Shown here: in pieces, positions 34,412 to 46,160 of the stretch | Layout of the letters: every line of letters starts with the position of its first letter | Position numbering within the stretch: the stretch's first letter is position 1 | Assembly (NCBI GenBank): GCA_946122785.1 | Contig: CAMGYJ010000008.1 | Span: 22,469,475 to 22,533,474, forward strand | Reading direction: 5' to 3' | DNA from: Linum tenue | Lineage: Eukaryota > Streptophyta > Magnoliopsida > Malpighiales > Linaceae | DNA length: 64,000 nucleotides | Translations under genes and position numbers: made by a program | Notes under the pieces: model-generated | Seen by the model: only the letters and a program-made list of their open reading frames with translations | Database searches by the model: none | What the model was told of the DNA's origin: nothing

Positions 34412-36117
34412 ATGGATCCTGATACCAAGAAGTTTGGAAGTGGTAAGAACTTGTTCTTATGTTAGATGAATGCTTATTTAGATGTCATTCTTTATGCTTC
34501 AAGTGATGTTAAAGCCATTTTGGAGTCATGCTAAAGCATAGTTATGAATGTCCCTCTCAAGGAAGCTGTGGAATGTTTTAAGTAAATGTCGTATTCACCT
34601 GCCTATTATCTCGAGCAGAATAAAATGTTTTGCATAAAAAATGTTTAGCTTCAATACTTAACGAGTTTTACTTTATTGTTATGTATTGGATTTAGAATTC
34701 CCTGAAAGTTACTGACTGCTGCTACCAAAATCCAATGAGTGGAAATGATTTTTCAGCTTGCCTTTGTAACCGGCTGAGCCCTCATCAGATGCAAGATATG
34801 AACTACTTACCGCTCTAGGATGCTTTAGAGAACCATTCCTTGCTCTTTCTTGCCTTCACTTATTTCATTTTGCCGTTATCCAGCACTTTATATTTTTGGT
34901 TTTTGGTTTAGCTAGAAAAATAAGATCCAGGGATGAAAAGGGGAATCTTGATATATGTAACTGTAGATTCATAGCATTCTTTCTAGTTTGTTGGTACTAG
35001 TTGTTTCACTATATAACAAATTCTTGTCCATTTAGAAGTTCCAAGACTAAGAGTTTTATGTATCGTTGATTTATGTTCTGCAAATTTCAGGACCAAGAGA
35101 GCTGACTGGTGCTATTGATCTTATAAGTCATTTCAAATTGTTGCCCCATCACGACTTCTTTTGCAAGAAATCACTTCCTGTGTCAATTGCCGACACACAC
35201 TACCTTCATAATGTTGTTGGAGATACTGAAATCAGAAAAGGGGATGGGATGCAACTGGACCAGCTTATCCAGAATAATTCCCAGCCAAGAGATGGAAGTA
35301 TACGCATAAAGCCATTCGACCTTGATTTGCTTAGGGAGGCCTTCCAACTGAAGGAATCCACTCCTGTAGAATTGCCTGCTGTAAGTGTACCATGCACTTC
35401 CTTTGCGTTTGTCTTTTGTGATTCCATGCTGAGCTTTTTGCTTGTTCTTCATTTGCTGTAGTCGGAAAAGGGGACTCCTACAATTGCAGGAAAATCAAAG
35501 ACCGAGTCGAAAGACAAGGAGAGAAAGCATAAAAAGCACAAGGATAAAGATAAGGACAAGGATCGAGAGCATAAGAAGCATAAGCACCGTCATAGAGACA
35601 AAGATAAAGATCGAAGTAAGGATAAAGACAAGGAGAAGAAGAAGGATAAAAGTGGTCATCATGAATCTAACCCCGATCAATCAAGAAAGCACCATGAAAA
35701 GGTTAGATATCATTACTCATTGGTTCCTTTTCTTAAGGATATGGTTGATTGGACTTATGCTCCGGGTAATTGTTTTTATATGCCTCTTAAATGAGCATCC
35801 AGAAGATCATTCAACAATCCTCTGTTGCATGCTCTGGCTTTTCCATTCTTGTGGAAAACTCAAATTTCTGTTAGTTTAATTGAATTTGCACTCTAAAATG
35901 GACTATTTCATACATACAAATTCAGAAACGGAAACACGATGGGGACGAAGAGCTAAATGATGTTCACAGACACAAGAAAAGTAAGGTAAGAAGGCTGTGG
36001 AATTCTTTACAATGTCTTTCTCCCCTATTTTTTGCCTAGTAAGTCAACTTTTTTTTGTTCTTGCAGCACAAGAGCTCAAAAATCGATGACATTGGTGCAA
36101 TCAAAGTAGCAGGCTGA
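34412..36117 (+). CDS. MED19: Mediator of RNA polymerase II transcription subunit 19, 223 aa
   Basis: MED19 is a head-module subunit of Mediator, the nuclear bridge between activators and RNA polymerase II. Five coding exons, 34412-34442, 35091-35380, 35462-35701, 35926-35985 and 36067-36117, join in frame to 223 codons plus stop, close to the length of the plant family. The conserved block GPRELTGAIDLISHFKLLPH starts at residue 11, followed by SLPVSIADTHYLHNVVGDTE and FDLDLLREAFQLKE. The C-terminal half is extremely rich in Lys, Asp and His (repeats such as KHKKHKDKDKDKDRE), as in known plant MED19. All introns are GT-AG. The start at 34412 (MDPDTKKFGSG) matches the family. No lesion is visible, so it is likely functional. 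Confidence 0.93.
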
Positions 36118-37413
36118 AAAATGATTGGCATCCTATATTGTTCATTGTTTTTGGAAGTGGTTATTTAGAGTTTGGGAAAGGCTTTTGACTTCCAAGTTTT
36201 CATATGTAGGAGGTAAATCCCCTTTTCCCTTGCTCTTGGAACTGATTCTCCCTTTCCAATTTAGAATCGAAATAATCAAGATGGTGACTTTAGCAACATC
36301 CTTCACCACGAGTTCATACGACTTACTTCTTGCTGCTCCTTATTGTGCAGGGTAGGTTCAGAACTGACTGAGAGAATACGAGGGGAATGGTGAATTCACC
36401 TAATACCTTGATATTTAATTAGGGTTCCTGCAAAAAAAAAAAAAAAAAAAAGTACTTTGTATGATGATGATAGTTGATCTGGTACAGTGGGTGATGAAAT
36501 AGGGCAAGACTCGGGTCGCTTTCTTTCTTTTCTTCTTTTTACGCTCTCCTCCCTCAGGTTTTGTGAATGTTTCGAAAGCATGTAAACATATTTTTTCTAC
36601 CGTCGTCGTCGTTTAGAATAGAGGTGGGCAGCCTTAGTGATGTATGGATGTCTGAAGTCTGAGTATGTTGGAATCTGCAACCGTTAAAAAGTAGGGGTGG
36701 TAGAGTTAGGGTTTTGGGGAGAGAACAAGGGGATGATTTGTATATAGAAAAAAATGGAAATCCATTCTTACCCACGGTTGTGGCAAATGAGTACATTGTG
36801 TTTATTCAAGAAATCTAATGTTGCATGGGAGGATTTAGTGTTCATGTAAAGTGCAGCAGAGTTGAATAGCAGATCATTGAAATGTTGTAAGAATGCATGG
36901 CTGTGAGGATGGATAGGGAATGGCCTGTTATCTAAAATCTTGTGGTCTAGTTTCTGCTTAGTTTTAGAGCTGCAATAGTTTGCTGGAAGATCGTAATCTG
37001 GTACTTGATGATAATCAATTTGAGTAGCACCATTGTGGACTGATGATAAAGACACTAACTTTAGTTTGTCTTCTGACCCCAAGAATCTCACTTATGAAAT
37101 ATCGCTCACCTTGTATACCTTCGAACTATATGTTATTCACGATCACTTTGTTGCTTGCTGGACGCTGTTCTGGTAAAAAAATGCAGCATCTTGTTCTTCC
37201 TTAAAATGTGTTGATTTGGCTTTTGGTCGACATTAGGCTGCGGTTGTCAGAGAGAGGGTTTCTCCTAAATAAGACTATAAGTTTAGTTTAACCTATGTAG
37301 GCCAAGCCCAACTCTTCCAAATGGCCAGCCGAATGTCGGTTCAAAAGAGAGAAAGGTTTGATACCCAAACGAAGGCCAAATTAGAAGAGTTGGGCCGCAT
37401 GTCTCATTGCCCT
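36118..37413. other. 3' flank of MED19 and spacer
   Basis: This contains the MED19 3' UTR and a poly-A run at about 36430-36450. A minus-strand open frame of 107 codons (36768-37091, containing QVPDYDLPANYCSSKTKQKL) has moderately coding-like composition but no recognised family or exon partners. I treat it as doubtful. Confidence 0.35.
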
Positions 37414-38589
37414 CAAAGGCTTGGGTGCGGATACTATAACAACAGTCAACAGCCTATTTGTTGTTACTGTAACAACAAGGGCAACATAGTAAAATTACAA
37501 TTAAATAATAAAAGAAAAATCAAATCATTTATCACACGCGTCTTCCTCCGTCCCCCGCTCTTCCGCCGCTGTGTTTCGCCTCCAATGGAAAACCATCCCC
37601 CATTCTCCACCTCGAACACCTCCACTCCGTCTATCCCCATCCTCCGTCGGAGCGTAATCCATCACTATAACCGCAGCGGCGGCGGCGAAAAAACAGGTTC
37701 CTCTTCTCTCACTTTCTGCTTCGCCGTCGACTAACCGCGAGAAGAGCGCTCTAACTCCAACCTCCTCGACGACTGGACCTACAACACCCATCTCCCTGCC
37801 GGAACAAAAAAATTCAGATCTCGTTTGTCCTCCTCCGCCTTGCTTTCCCACACCATCTGTGCAGCTTCCTCCTCCCGCAATTTCAACTCTTCCCTGTTTA
37901 TAGGTTGTTTACAGACTCACAGCTGTTCAACAGATTCGTGAAATTCGATCCCTGGAGAAAGAGGTTGTCTACCTTATTCTGCACAACCACCGGCGGCGGC
38001 GAGTCGTCGCCGAAATCGGGAACAGAGGAAGGCGTGTTTGTAGTACATCGTCGAGATCGCGACCTAGGCCTGCTCCTTGTATCCATCTTCACAATCTTCG
38101 GCGTTTCATCGGCGACAGCGAGACTGGCGGCGTCGATTATTATTCCGCTGTCGAAAGGAGCATAGAGCCTCCGACTGTGGTGAACTGAAGCTGAACTTCT
38201 CGTCAAATCTTCTCATCTCGTCGAATCTCTCCTGGAAAAAGAACCCATTCAATTAAATTTTAAAATCTCGAATTTGGATCTACAAGAAATTGGCTTTGAC
38301 ATTTTAGCTTACCGTTGATTTCTGAGCTCGAATTTCTAATCGATTTCGAGCAGCAACTCTCTGAGACCTAACGGCGGCTTGCGCCCTGATTAATTTGTTT
38401 CTTCGTTGTTAATTGGTAGAGGATGAGATGGCAATCATCTCTCTGCAATGTCTCTTGGTGATGTGTCCAAAAGAGAATTAATGTGCTTGTTGTTTTAGTT
38501 AGTAAATATAGGAATATGACTTTGTTACGTACAGATCTTTGTATATGTTCCAGTAACAAATATCTTATATTGTTGTTGCTTTGCGAGCA

Positions 38590-39110
38590 CACCAGAAACC
38601 CCCTAATGCAAACCACAAACACGGTAAAACAAACCAAAAATGTCCTAATGCAGACCACAAATATATTAAAACAAACCAGAAAACTCGCAAAGCAAACCAC
38701 AAAAGTTTCGAAAGCACACCATAAACTTCTTAATGCAAACCAGAAATCTCTAATGGAGACCACAAATCCTCTAAAACAAACCACAAACCCCACAAAGCAA
38801 ACCACAACATTTGCGAAAGCATACCAGAAACCTCCTATGCAAACCACAAACACAGTAAATCAAACCACAAAAAAGCAAACCATAAACGTCCTAATGCAAA
38901 CCACAAATATATTAAAACAAACCAAAAACCTCACAATGCAAACCACAAAGTTTTTGAAAGCAAACCAGAAACTTCTCAATGCAAACCACAAACACGATAA
39001 AGCAAACCACAAACTTCTCAATGCAAACCACAAACGGTTTAAGCAAACCACAAAAGGCATACAAAAATGTGAGAAACCAAACCATAAATCTCACAATGAA
39101 GACCATAACA
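38590..39110. repeat. 21-bp-type minisatellite with about 246-bp higher-order repeat
   Basis: The core GCAAACCACAAA recurs about every 21-24 bases for some 520 bp, in variants such as GCAAACCACAAACTTCTCAAT. Because the period is mostly a multiple of three, one plus-strand frame stays open from 38483 to 39217, encoding Gln/Thr/Asn/Lys-rich repeats. The minus strand also stays open, encoding Phe/Val/Cys-rich repeats. A longer unit is duplicated: the block CACAAATATATTAAAACAAA occurs near 38653 and 38899, about 246 bp apart. The open frames are explained by the repeat and are not evidence of a protein. Confidence 0.8.
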
Positions 39111-39179
39111 TCCGGTGGTCGTTGACCGTTGATCGGTCAACGAAGTTCATTGACCGAACTCCGATGACCGTCAATGAGC

Positions 39180-39350
39180 AGATTCTGACGCCGATAGGCA
39201 TATTCCGGCCCCGATGACTAGATTCCGTCGCCGGTAAGCATATTCCGACGCCGGTGACATATTCCGATTAGAAACTAGCATATTCCGGCGACGAAAAGCA
39301 TATTCCGGTGATCAGCGACCAGATTCCGGCGACCGGTGGCCGAATTCCGG
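39180..39350. repeat. Degenerate short repeat built on CATATTCCGGCG
   Basis: Variants of AGCATATTCCGGCGACG and AGATTCCGGCGACC recur about every 22-26 bases, about seven times. The tract immediately follows a cluster of GGTCAA/TTGACC motifs and lies inside the MULE-like element. Confidence 0.6.
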
Positions 39351-39558
39351 CGACCAAATTTTTTGGCTGAAAATAAAAAATATTTTTAATTTTTTTAATT
39401 TTTTCATAATGACGATTATACCCCTGCTTTGATTTTACACTAGGTCAACTCAACTAATAAAAAGTCATCACAACCCTAGCTTCCTATTGGTTGGAGACTA
39501 GTGTTGTTACAATAACAACAAAAGGAGTGTTGTTATAGTATCTAGTCCCCAAAGGCTT

Positions 39559-40430
39559 GGACTGGAAATGTGAGAACATAGTTGGGGTGTTCTTTTTCTT
39601 TTATGTAAAATTTTAGTACAGTTTTATTAATCCGAAACTACTGTTATATCATCCAGTCGAGGGTAGATTAATCAAAATTATGAGAGGCCTATTGAATCAA
39701 ACTACTCACACCTTTCAATTGAAAAAAGTTATTTGCAAAGACATGATAAACTGTTCGCCTAGACACGAAATTACTATTCATTTAGACTCAATTTTACTGT
39801 TCACCCTCCTCCCATTGGTCCATGCTCTGAGATTGGGCCTGACCGCCTTTGCTTATTGGTTCCTGCGTCTGGGTCCCGCCGTTGTTGCTGTGAGTGCCGC
39901 GTTGCCCTCAGTTGCACGCTTATTTTCCCTTCGTTTTCTTTAGCTCTCTCGATCCTTCCCTCCTCGAAATCGCATGTGAAGTCTTGGGAACTTCACCACT
40001 GTGAGGGGGTAGATGATGAGAAAGAAAGCAGAAAAGGCAAAGGGGTTTCTTGATTATTGTGATCCTTCGCAACGAAGTTTGGTGATCTTTTCCCCACCAT
40101 ACAGGCTATCTATCTCCCAATTCCCATCATACAGTATCGTTGGGAGAAGTACTGGGAGTGGTTCGAGAGAAGAGAGAGAACCGTCAGAAACCAATCATGA
40201 TTTCCTCTCCTTCATCTCGGTACCTGATTTACAGACGCCATATTCCTCAACGCTCTCTCCCCCTCTCTCTCCCTACATCGATCTTTATCTCCCCCGCTCC
40301 CAGAAGATCCGAAGATGGTCTCTTTCTTGCTTTCGAACCACTCTCCCTTCATCTTTCTTCCTCCTCTCACTTCTTCTCTCTATATGCTTTCTCTTATAAC
40401 CTCTGTTGATTGTATTCTTCTGGGTTTTAG
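39559..40430. other. Spacer grading into a CT-rich leader-like region
   Basis: From about 39790 the sequence becomes CT-rich with short open frames on the plus strand, resembling plant 5' leader and first-intron sequence. No protein could be supported. Confidence 0.35.
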
Positions 40431-41300
40431 GTGGTCAGAGAATCTGCTAAGGTATCCGAGGGGAGCTACGATCTTAAGACTTGCAAGGTCATAATCTCAG
40501 CCTAGCTATCTTGCAAGCCCACTCCCTCTCTGTCTCTCTCCTCTACTTCCAACAAAGAGGAGCATTTGGATCTGGGGAATTTAATCGACGACCACCACCA
40601 AAATCCATTCCACCCCCATCAATCAGAGTCGGAGTGATCACCGTGATTTGCTTCGAAGCGTTAACCGAAACGGAGGCGACAACAGTGGCCTCTATATCCT
40701 TATCTCGACAATCCTCTCTGATGGAGATCCAGATTACGATCTCCCCGCTAATCGCAAGTAAGTATTAGAGGTTTTGTTTTTATGAGGTTGTGCTTTCCTT
40801 CATTAAATTTCCCCCATTTCTTACAATCCTTTCTCAGCTTTGTTATTTCACTCTTTCGTTTAGGTGGTCAGAGAATCTGCTGAAGTATCCGAGGGGAGCT
40901 ACGATCTTAAGACTTGCGAGGTCATAATCTCAGCCTAGCTATCTTGCAAGCCCACTCCCTCTCTCTCTCTCTCTCTCCTCTACTTCCAACAAAGAGGAGC
41001 ATTTGGATCTGGGGAATTTAATCGACGACCACCACCAAAATCCATTCCACCCCCATCAATTAGAGTCGGAGCGATCACTGTGATTTGCTTCGAAGCGTTA
41101 ACCGAAACGGAGGCGACAACAGTGGCCTCTATATCCTTATCTCGACAATCCTCTCCGATGGAGATCCAGATTCCGATCTCCCCGCTAATCGCAAGTAAGT
41201 ATTAGAGGTTTTGTTTTTATGAGGTTGTGCTTTCCTTCATTCAATTTCCCCCATTTTTTACAATCCTTTCTCAGCTTTGTTATTTCACTCTTTCGTTTAG
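40431..41300 (+). repeat. Tandem duplication of an exon-like unit (433 and 437 bp)
   Basis: Unit 1 (40431-40863) and unit 2 (40864-41300) are about 96 percent identical by eye. Each begins right after a TTTAG acceptor-like signal with GTGGTCAGAGAATCTGCT, holds about 330 bases of exon-like sequence ending CGCTAATCGCAA, then a donor-like GTAAGTATTAG and about 100 bases of intron-like DNA. Differences include the length of a CT run. This looks like duplication of one exon plus intron in a transcribed locus. The unit holds stops in all frames I read, so it may be non-coding or dead. Confidence 0.65.
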
Positions 41301-43340
41301 GGGTCTACAATATGGGGAAGACCACCGCGCTGCAAGTTAAGTCCGCTCGGCTATCTCTTCGTCCAAGAAGACAACTTAAAGCTACAGGTCCGTGCCGGTT
41401 GAGGAATCCATTCGTCTTCTAGAAAACGGTAAGCAAGTCGTCCCGATTTTTTCCTTTACTCTGTTACAAGTAGCTTATTTTCTTTTATTCTCAGACTTGC
41501 ACGGCCGGATGTGCATGAATCTCGAGCTAATCAGCTGGAGTATTACGGTTGCATTTGATCGCTCTGCCATTGTTGAGAATGGTGTAGGAAAGTGTAGTTC
41601 CAAGGTGACTGTAATACTGATCCAAGAAGGTTTGAAGGCTTTCATCTCTTCGCCACAAAATAGTAGGAAGTTACTGTATTTGGGTCCTATTGCCTCTCCA
41701 TAATTTTCCTCGCGATTTACGGATTATTCCTATTCTTTTCATGTATTTGTAGTGTCTGGGTTGGGGATCTAATGCTGCAAGGAAGGACAGAGGTTGCAGG
41801 TGGAATGTAATTGTTAATTCTCCTTTTATGTTTATTGCAGTTGTATATCGTGTCACGTATTTGCCTTATGATGCTTATCAAATTTACCATTTTTCCTAGG
41901 GTCATGTTGTCCTGTTCGTCGCTCGACGAGTTCCATCTGTTCACGGGTTCTTCATGCTTTCAAATTCCTTGAGTGGAAATAATTTTTGCTAATTTTTTTG
42001 GTAGGTTTAGAACCCACGAGTTATTGCATCTTGAGTGGGATTAGAATCCACTCTTACTATTTGTTAACCTTCTTCCCTGTAATGTATATGAATGGTGACC
42101 CATGAATTATTGCATGGTGGCAGAACAAGTGTTGTCTTTGCAATTACTACTATTTTGAATATATGTATAGAGAATTTCACTTTGATTCTTCTATGTTTGC
42201 AGATGTGATGCTTTGAACGATAGGGGAGATGGTTACATTTTGTGGGCGAAGGAACAGTCAGAGCTAGGAAGTGTTAGTGTATCTAATGAACCTCTTTTGT
42301 ACAAGGAAAGTAGTTAAGTTTTGGGGAGAAGGAACAAAAAGATCTATGTATAGTTAGTGTACGTAGTGTAATGGTGTTTTTCTGTATTTTTATGATGTCG
42401 AATATAACGTTGATTGCCTTGGTGCACATCTCTCTCTCATGTCACTTATCTTTTGTTTGATATTCAGCCTTTGCAAGTACAGGAGGTGCACTATTGAGTA
42501 GCTTGAGTATTGAGTTTTTCCAGTCTTGTTCATGGATCAATATCCAAGGTTTCTATCCGATTATGGGTTAGAACGGTTTTAGAATGTAGGCAAGAAAAGA
42601 GGAGTAACCAGTTGATGGTTGCTGTTTATTTTAACAAGAAATTGCAGGTGGAAGTCACTGCTTTAATTTGAAATTTGACATGTTCCAATCTGTTGCCTAA
42701 TATAGATGTTTGTAGATAGTCATTTAAATATCAGAACAGACTGACCCTAACAGCACCAAATATGAGGATTGTATGATGTTTTTGCCTACGTTGAACATGG
42801 CCATAAATGAGGAACCAAGTACAACCCATGTTCTAAATATACAGCAAGAGCAAACTTTAGTTTAATTGTGTGGTATCACCTGGACCATTGACAATGTTAA
42901 AAATGAATAAATAATAACAAATTGCGTTTACATGATTAAAGTGTTCTCGAATGAAACATTTGTGTTTTCTCAATTTTCTTCAAGCCCGGGCGCGGATAGA
43001 TAGATATAAATAACGGGCCCTCTTTTATGATATAAGTAGATATATGAATTGGGCCCAGTATTCTCATATTTAGCCCGAATAGGAAATGGCTTTGTGCTTA
43101 TATTAAGTTTCTATAGCTTTTGGGAAGCCCATTCTATAATTGTTCGGTCCATTAGGGAACAATTGATGGCCCACTGAATATCCAATTTATGATTTTATAA
43201 TGGTGGTACGAAAACGTTTTGGGGACCAACTTCCACCGCCTTTTCATTTCAGTTCTGATTCTGCCTTTTCAATTTCCCCTGTTCTCTGAACTTCTTTTTC
43301 CAGAAGCTACAGTACTTCGCAACTTCCAGATCAGAGATAG
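41301..43340. other. No convincing gene; possible non-coding transcript remainder
   Basis: Further donor- and acceptor-like signals (for example AACGGTAAGC near 41427) hint that the duplicated unit belongs to a spliced transcript, but no continuous protein is found. Downstream DNA (42400-43340) is AT-rich spacer. Confidence 0.35.
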
Positions 43341-43460
43341 TCGTATATTCATGGGGTATGATCGCCGATAGTTTTCCCTTTTGCATTCTGTCTCTGTTTC
43401 TTGACACTTGAACAAATTTTTGATCTTCTATTGTCTTTCCATATCAGCCATCGTTGTATA

Positions 43461-45341
43461 ATGTCGCGTGATTTCAAACTTCCAACTCTTCCACGAGGTA
43501 TCGACTCCGTTGCTTTCTGTTTCAAGTTTCTATTTATTGGTTTATGAATGAACACTGCCAAAGTGTGAAGTTCTGGGGTTTTTCTTTTGTCTTTCGTTTA
43601 CTACAGACCCAATTTCCACATGCATGGTGTTTCGTGGCCTACGCGTTGGTGCTTATACTGATATTGTGATCATCCGAGTTCTTAATGTATGGATTGAGTA
43701 TAGTGATGATTCTCAAGGGCATAAAAGAATAATGTATGTGTTGTGCCTTGACAAAGAGGTCTGTCATTCGTCTATATAATGTAATATTTACTGTTTATGT
43801 TTGATTTGATTGTGATAATGCACTAAATCACATTTAACAGGAACATATGCTAGAGGCCTGTACTGAGGAAGATGACATTCAAGGAATGCAACATAAGTTG
43901 AACGTAGGCGATTTACATGTCCTGGATGGCTTTTATGTTATTCCTGCGAGGGAAAACAGGCGTGTCGTTCCGCTGAAGTTCGCTTTGCCTTAAGGAGTGA
44001 ACAGATCATATTTTGCGTGCCTGAAAATCCGAGTTATCCCAAGTTTCCTGTCAATGCTTTTCTGAAAACTTCGTTTGTGGCTGTTCCAATAGAGGCAGAA
44101 ACAGTTGTGAATTATGGAGGTATTTTCCTCAGAAGTTGTTTTCACACAAATTATTCATGATTATTTGCTTACTATGAATTTAATTGCAGATGTTACAGGT
44201 TGCGTTATTCATCTAACAATTCCAGAGGTTTCAAGTAATGTTGTTCTTAGGTTTGAGCTCATCATAGAAGACCGCAGGTTTCTTGCGTATTCTTATGCTG
44301 ACTTTTGTTTGTTAGACTTTTATGTGGGATTAATTGATCTTTTTTTATTTTGTATAGAGGGAACAGGGCGACACTGTACTACTCTGGATCTGAGGTTACA
44401 AAGTATTTGGAGTTTGCAGGGGAATCTGAATCTCGGCTTCCTCTCATTACCACAATTACTGCTGTTACAAGGTTGCCAGTTACAGATAGCACTGGAGATG
44501 CATATGTATTTCAATCTTCACCTGGGAGTCGTCTGATCATTGCTTCTTACAATCACCATTATGAAAAAATAATGAATAGGTATTATTATATACGAATTCT
44601 ATGTTTATATATTGACAAACCTGCTCTGTTGGATGCTAGAAAAACAATACATACATGCTTTTTGTTGTTTAGGTTCATAGGTGATCGGATGCCAGTGACT
44701 TACATCAATAGTGCTTCTCGCTGCTCTATTGGTTATCTTCGAGGTCTTCTTCCTCCCAAAAGAACACTCAGGCAGCTAAAAGATGATATAATGTTCCATG
44801 CACAGTCCTATCAGGTATATGTATAATATTGTATGTTCTAATTGTATTAGATTACACATATCCCAAACATATAGTCATTTCTCTAACCTATTACAACACA
44901 AATTCCTTCCTTCAGACTCTCTATCGTTGTATGGTGGAAATGACAAGATTTACGTACGGTCCAGAAGTCTTTAAATCAAGTTCAGGTTTTCCAAGGTATG
45001 ATTCAATTTTATGTTTTGCTAATAATCTGTTGTCCATTGCATTTAAGAAAAATCAAAACGTTCCTTTTATTGTTTAATTCAGGGTACGATACAAATTACA
45101 TGCAACATGTGAGTGTGAGGGCGAATATGTTGATGTTGTCTTCGATCATGAAGCTGTGTTGGGCTTGGTCTGCGTTTCACTTGAGGAACTTTTCAGTCTA
45201 ACCTATGAAGAAGGATATCAGTGCATTGAAGACCGGTGTTATGTGCCATTTATGGCAGAAACTTTTGTTGCTCCTGGGAGTTCAGAAGATCCTCCTACTA
45301 TCCGAATTGCTTCAATCTGGAACCCTAATGCTTTCGTGTGA
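43461..45341 (+). pseudogene. RPA1-like OB-fold gene A, eight exons, one-base deletion in exon 3
   Basis: Exons 43461-43497, 43607-43758, 43841-44119, 44190-44277, 44358-44579, 44673-44814, 44916-44995 and 45083-45341 all have GT-AG borders and would give about 419 residues. The protein resembles plant replication protein A large-subunit-like (DUF223/RFA1-type) single-stranded DNA binders: MVFRGLRVGAYTDIVIIRVL opens the first OB fold, DVTGCV opens the next, and the C-terminal fold shows VRYKLHATCECEGEYVDVVF. The cysteines of the usual RPA zinc ribbon are not evident. Exon 3 is 279 bp where its neighbour has 280. The frame breaks between about 43970 and 44000 and hits TAA near 43991. This is a pseudogene unless the missing base is an assembly error. 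Gene B follows 820 bp downstream on the same strand. Confidence 0.75.
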
Positions 45342-46160
45342 TTGAGAACTGTTCTACTTGGAACTTAGTTTGTCAGGACGGCTTATTTATAATTATGTAT
45401 GTTATCTATTCAGGACATGTTACTCCGTTTTCTCTAAAAAAAACTGAATGTTTTTCCCTAACTACTCTGGTATTTTGGAAATTCACCAATGTACTCACTT
45501 TGACCATTGACTACCCGCTGGTTATTCTGTTCAGCCCATATGGAAGTCCCTGATGTTTGTACCTCAATAGTTCAGAGAGTTGAATGTTTTGTCTTGATCA
45601 TGCGTCCAAATAATGAATGATGAAGAACTATATTCATATAAATGGATGATGAAGAACTATATTCACCGATGTTCCTCAAACACATGTTGCAGTTTATATC
45701 ATATAAATGGAAGATCTGAGTTATTAGAACCGTCGTTATCTAAATGTAAAATAGAAAAACTCAATTTTGAACGAATTGCCTTGCCTGGACCACAATCCAC
45801 AAAACTATAGGACAATACAAAGTGAATCAATAAACATACAGGCTCGTTATTCAAGCCCACAATACAATGACCAATGCAAAGGCTTTATAGTCACAAACAT
45901 GATTTAAATAAAAGCCCATAATACAGGCCCGTTCAGACAAAGCGATCCTCCTTAAAACCCTATCCTCCCTCATCAACCATCGAAAACCGCCGTCCACATC
46001 TTCGTCAACCTTTCTCTGCCGAAGAAGCCCCACCACAGAAACTACCAGACAAACATTAAAGGAAAGGTAAGTCCACGCCTTTCTCTTCTTCACCGCTTTT
46101 ACTGCTGAAACAACATTTCTGGTCAGTTTTTGTATTGTTCATACAGAGACCCCACTTGCC
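45342..46160. other. Spacer between the two RPA1-like genes
   Basis: Holds the 3' UTR of gene A and the promoter/leader of gene B. A telo-box-like AAAACCCTA occurs near 45955, and the phrase TGATGAAGAACTATATTCA is duplicated near 45620 and 45646. No coding region. Confidence 0.5.

Larger units (their letters stand above)
37423..39549. mobile_element. MULE-like element with gene fragments and a minisatellite, 2127 bp
   Basis: The left end GGGTGCGGATACTATAACAAC and the inverted right end (GGGACTAGATACTATAACAAC when read inward) are diverged inverted repeats, with TTGTTGTTA-type motifs continuing inward. The exact 9-bp direct repeat caaaggctt flanks it (37414-37422 and 39550-39558). Inside are GC-rich coding-like DNA (about 37540-38400, unrecognised, open on both strands), a 21-bp minisatellite (38590-39110), a W-box-like GGTCAA/TTGACC cluster (39115-39175) and a second short repeat (39180-39350). 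No transposase was found. Confidence 0.75.

Noticed and set aside
36768..37091. 107-codon minus-strand open frame near MED19
   Set aside because: Composition is moderately coding-like, but no family, start context or neighbouring exons could be supported.
38580..39110. CRISPR-like array
   Set aside because: The units are contiguous degenerate repeats without unique spacers, in a eukaryotic genome.
39118..39175. GGTCAA/TTGACC cluster as a stand-alone promoter
   Set aside because: It lies inside a MULE-like element next to minisatellites, with no transcript start or gene nearby. It is better described as element sequence.
38483..39217. 244-codon plus-strand open frame (Gln/Thr/Asn/Lys-rich)
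   Set aside because: It is an artefact of a tandem repeat with a period that is mostly a multiple of three. The opposite strand is open too, and there is no gene context.
42985..43030. GC-rich AAGCCCGGGCGCGG stretch as the 5' end of a Helitron
   Set aside because: It lacks the TC start after A and is not a clean match to known Helitron 5' ends. Only the 3' end at 48485 is supportable.
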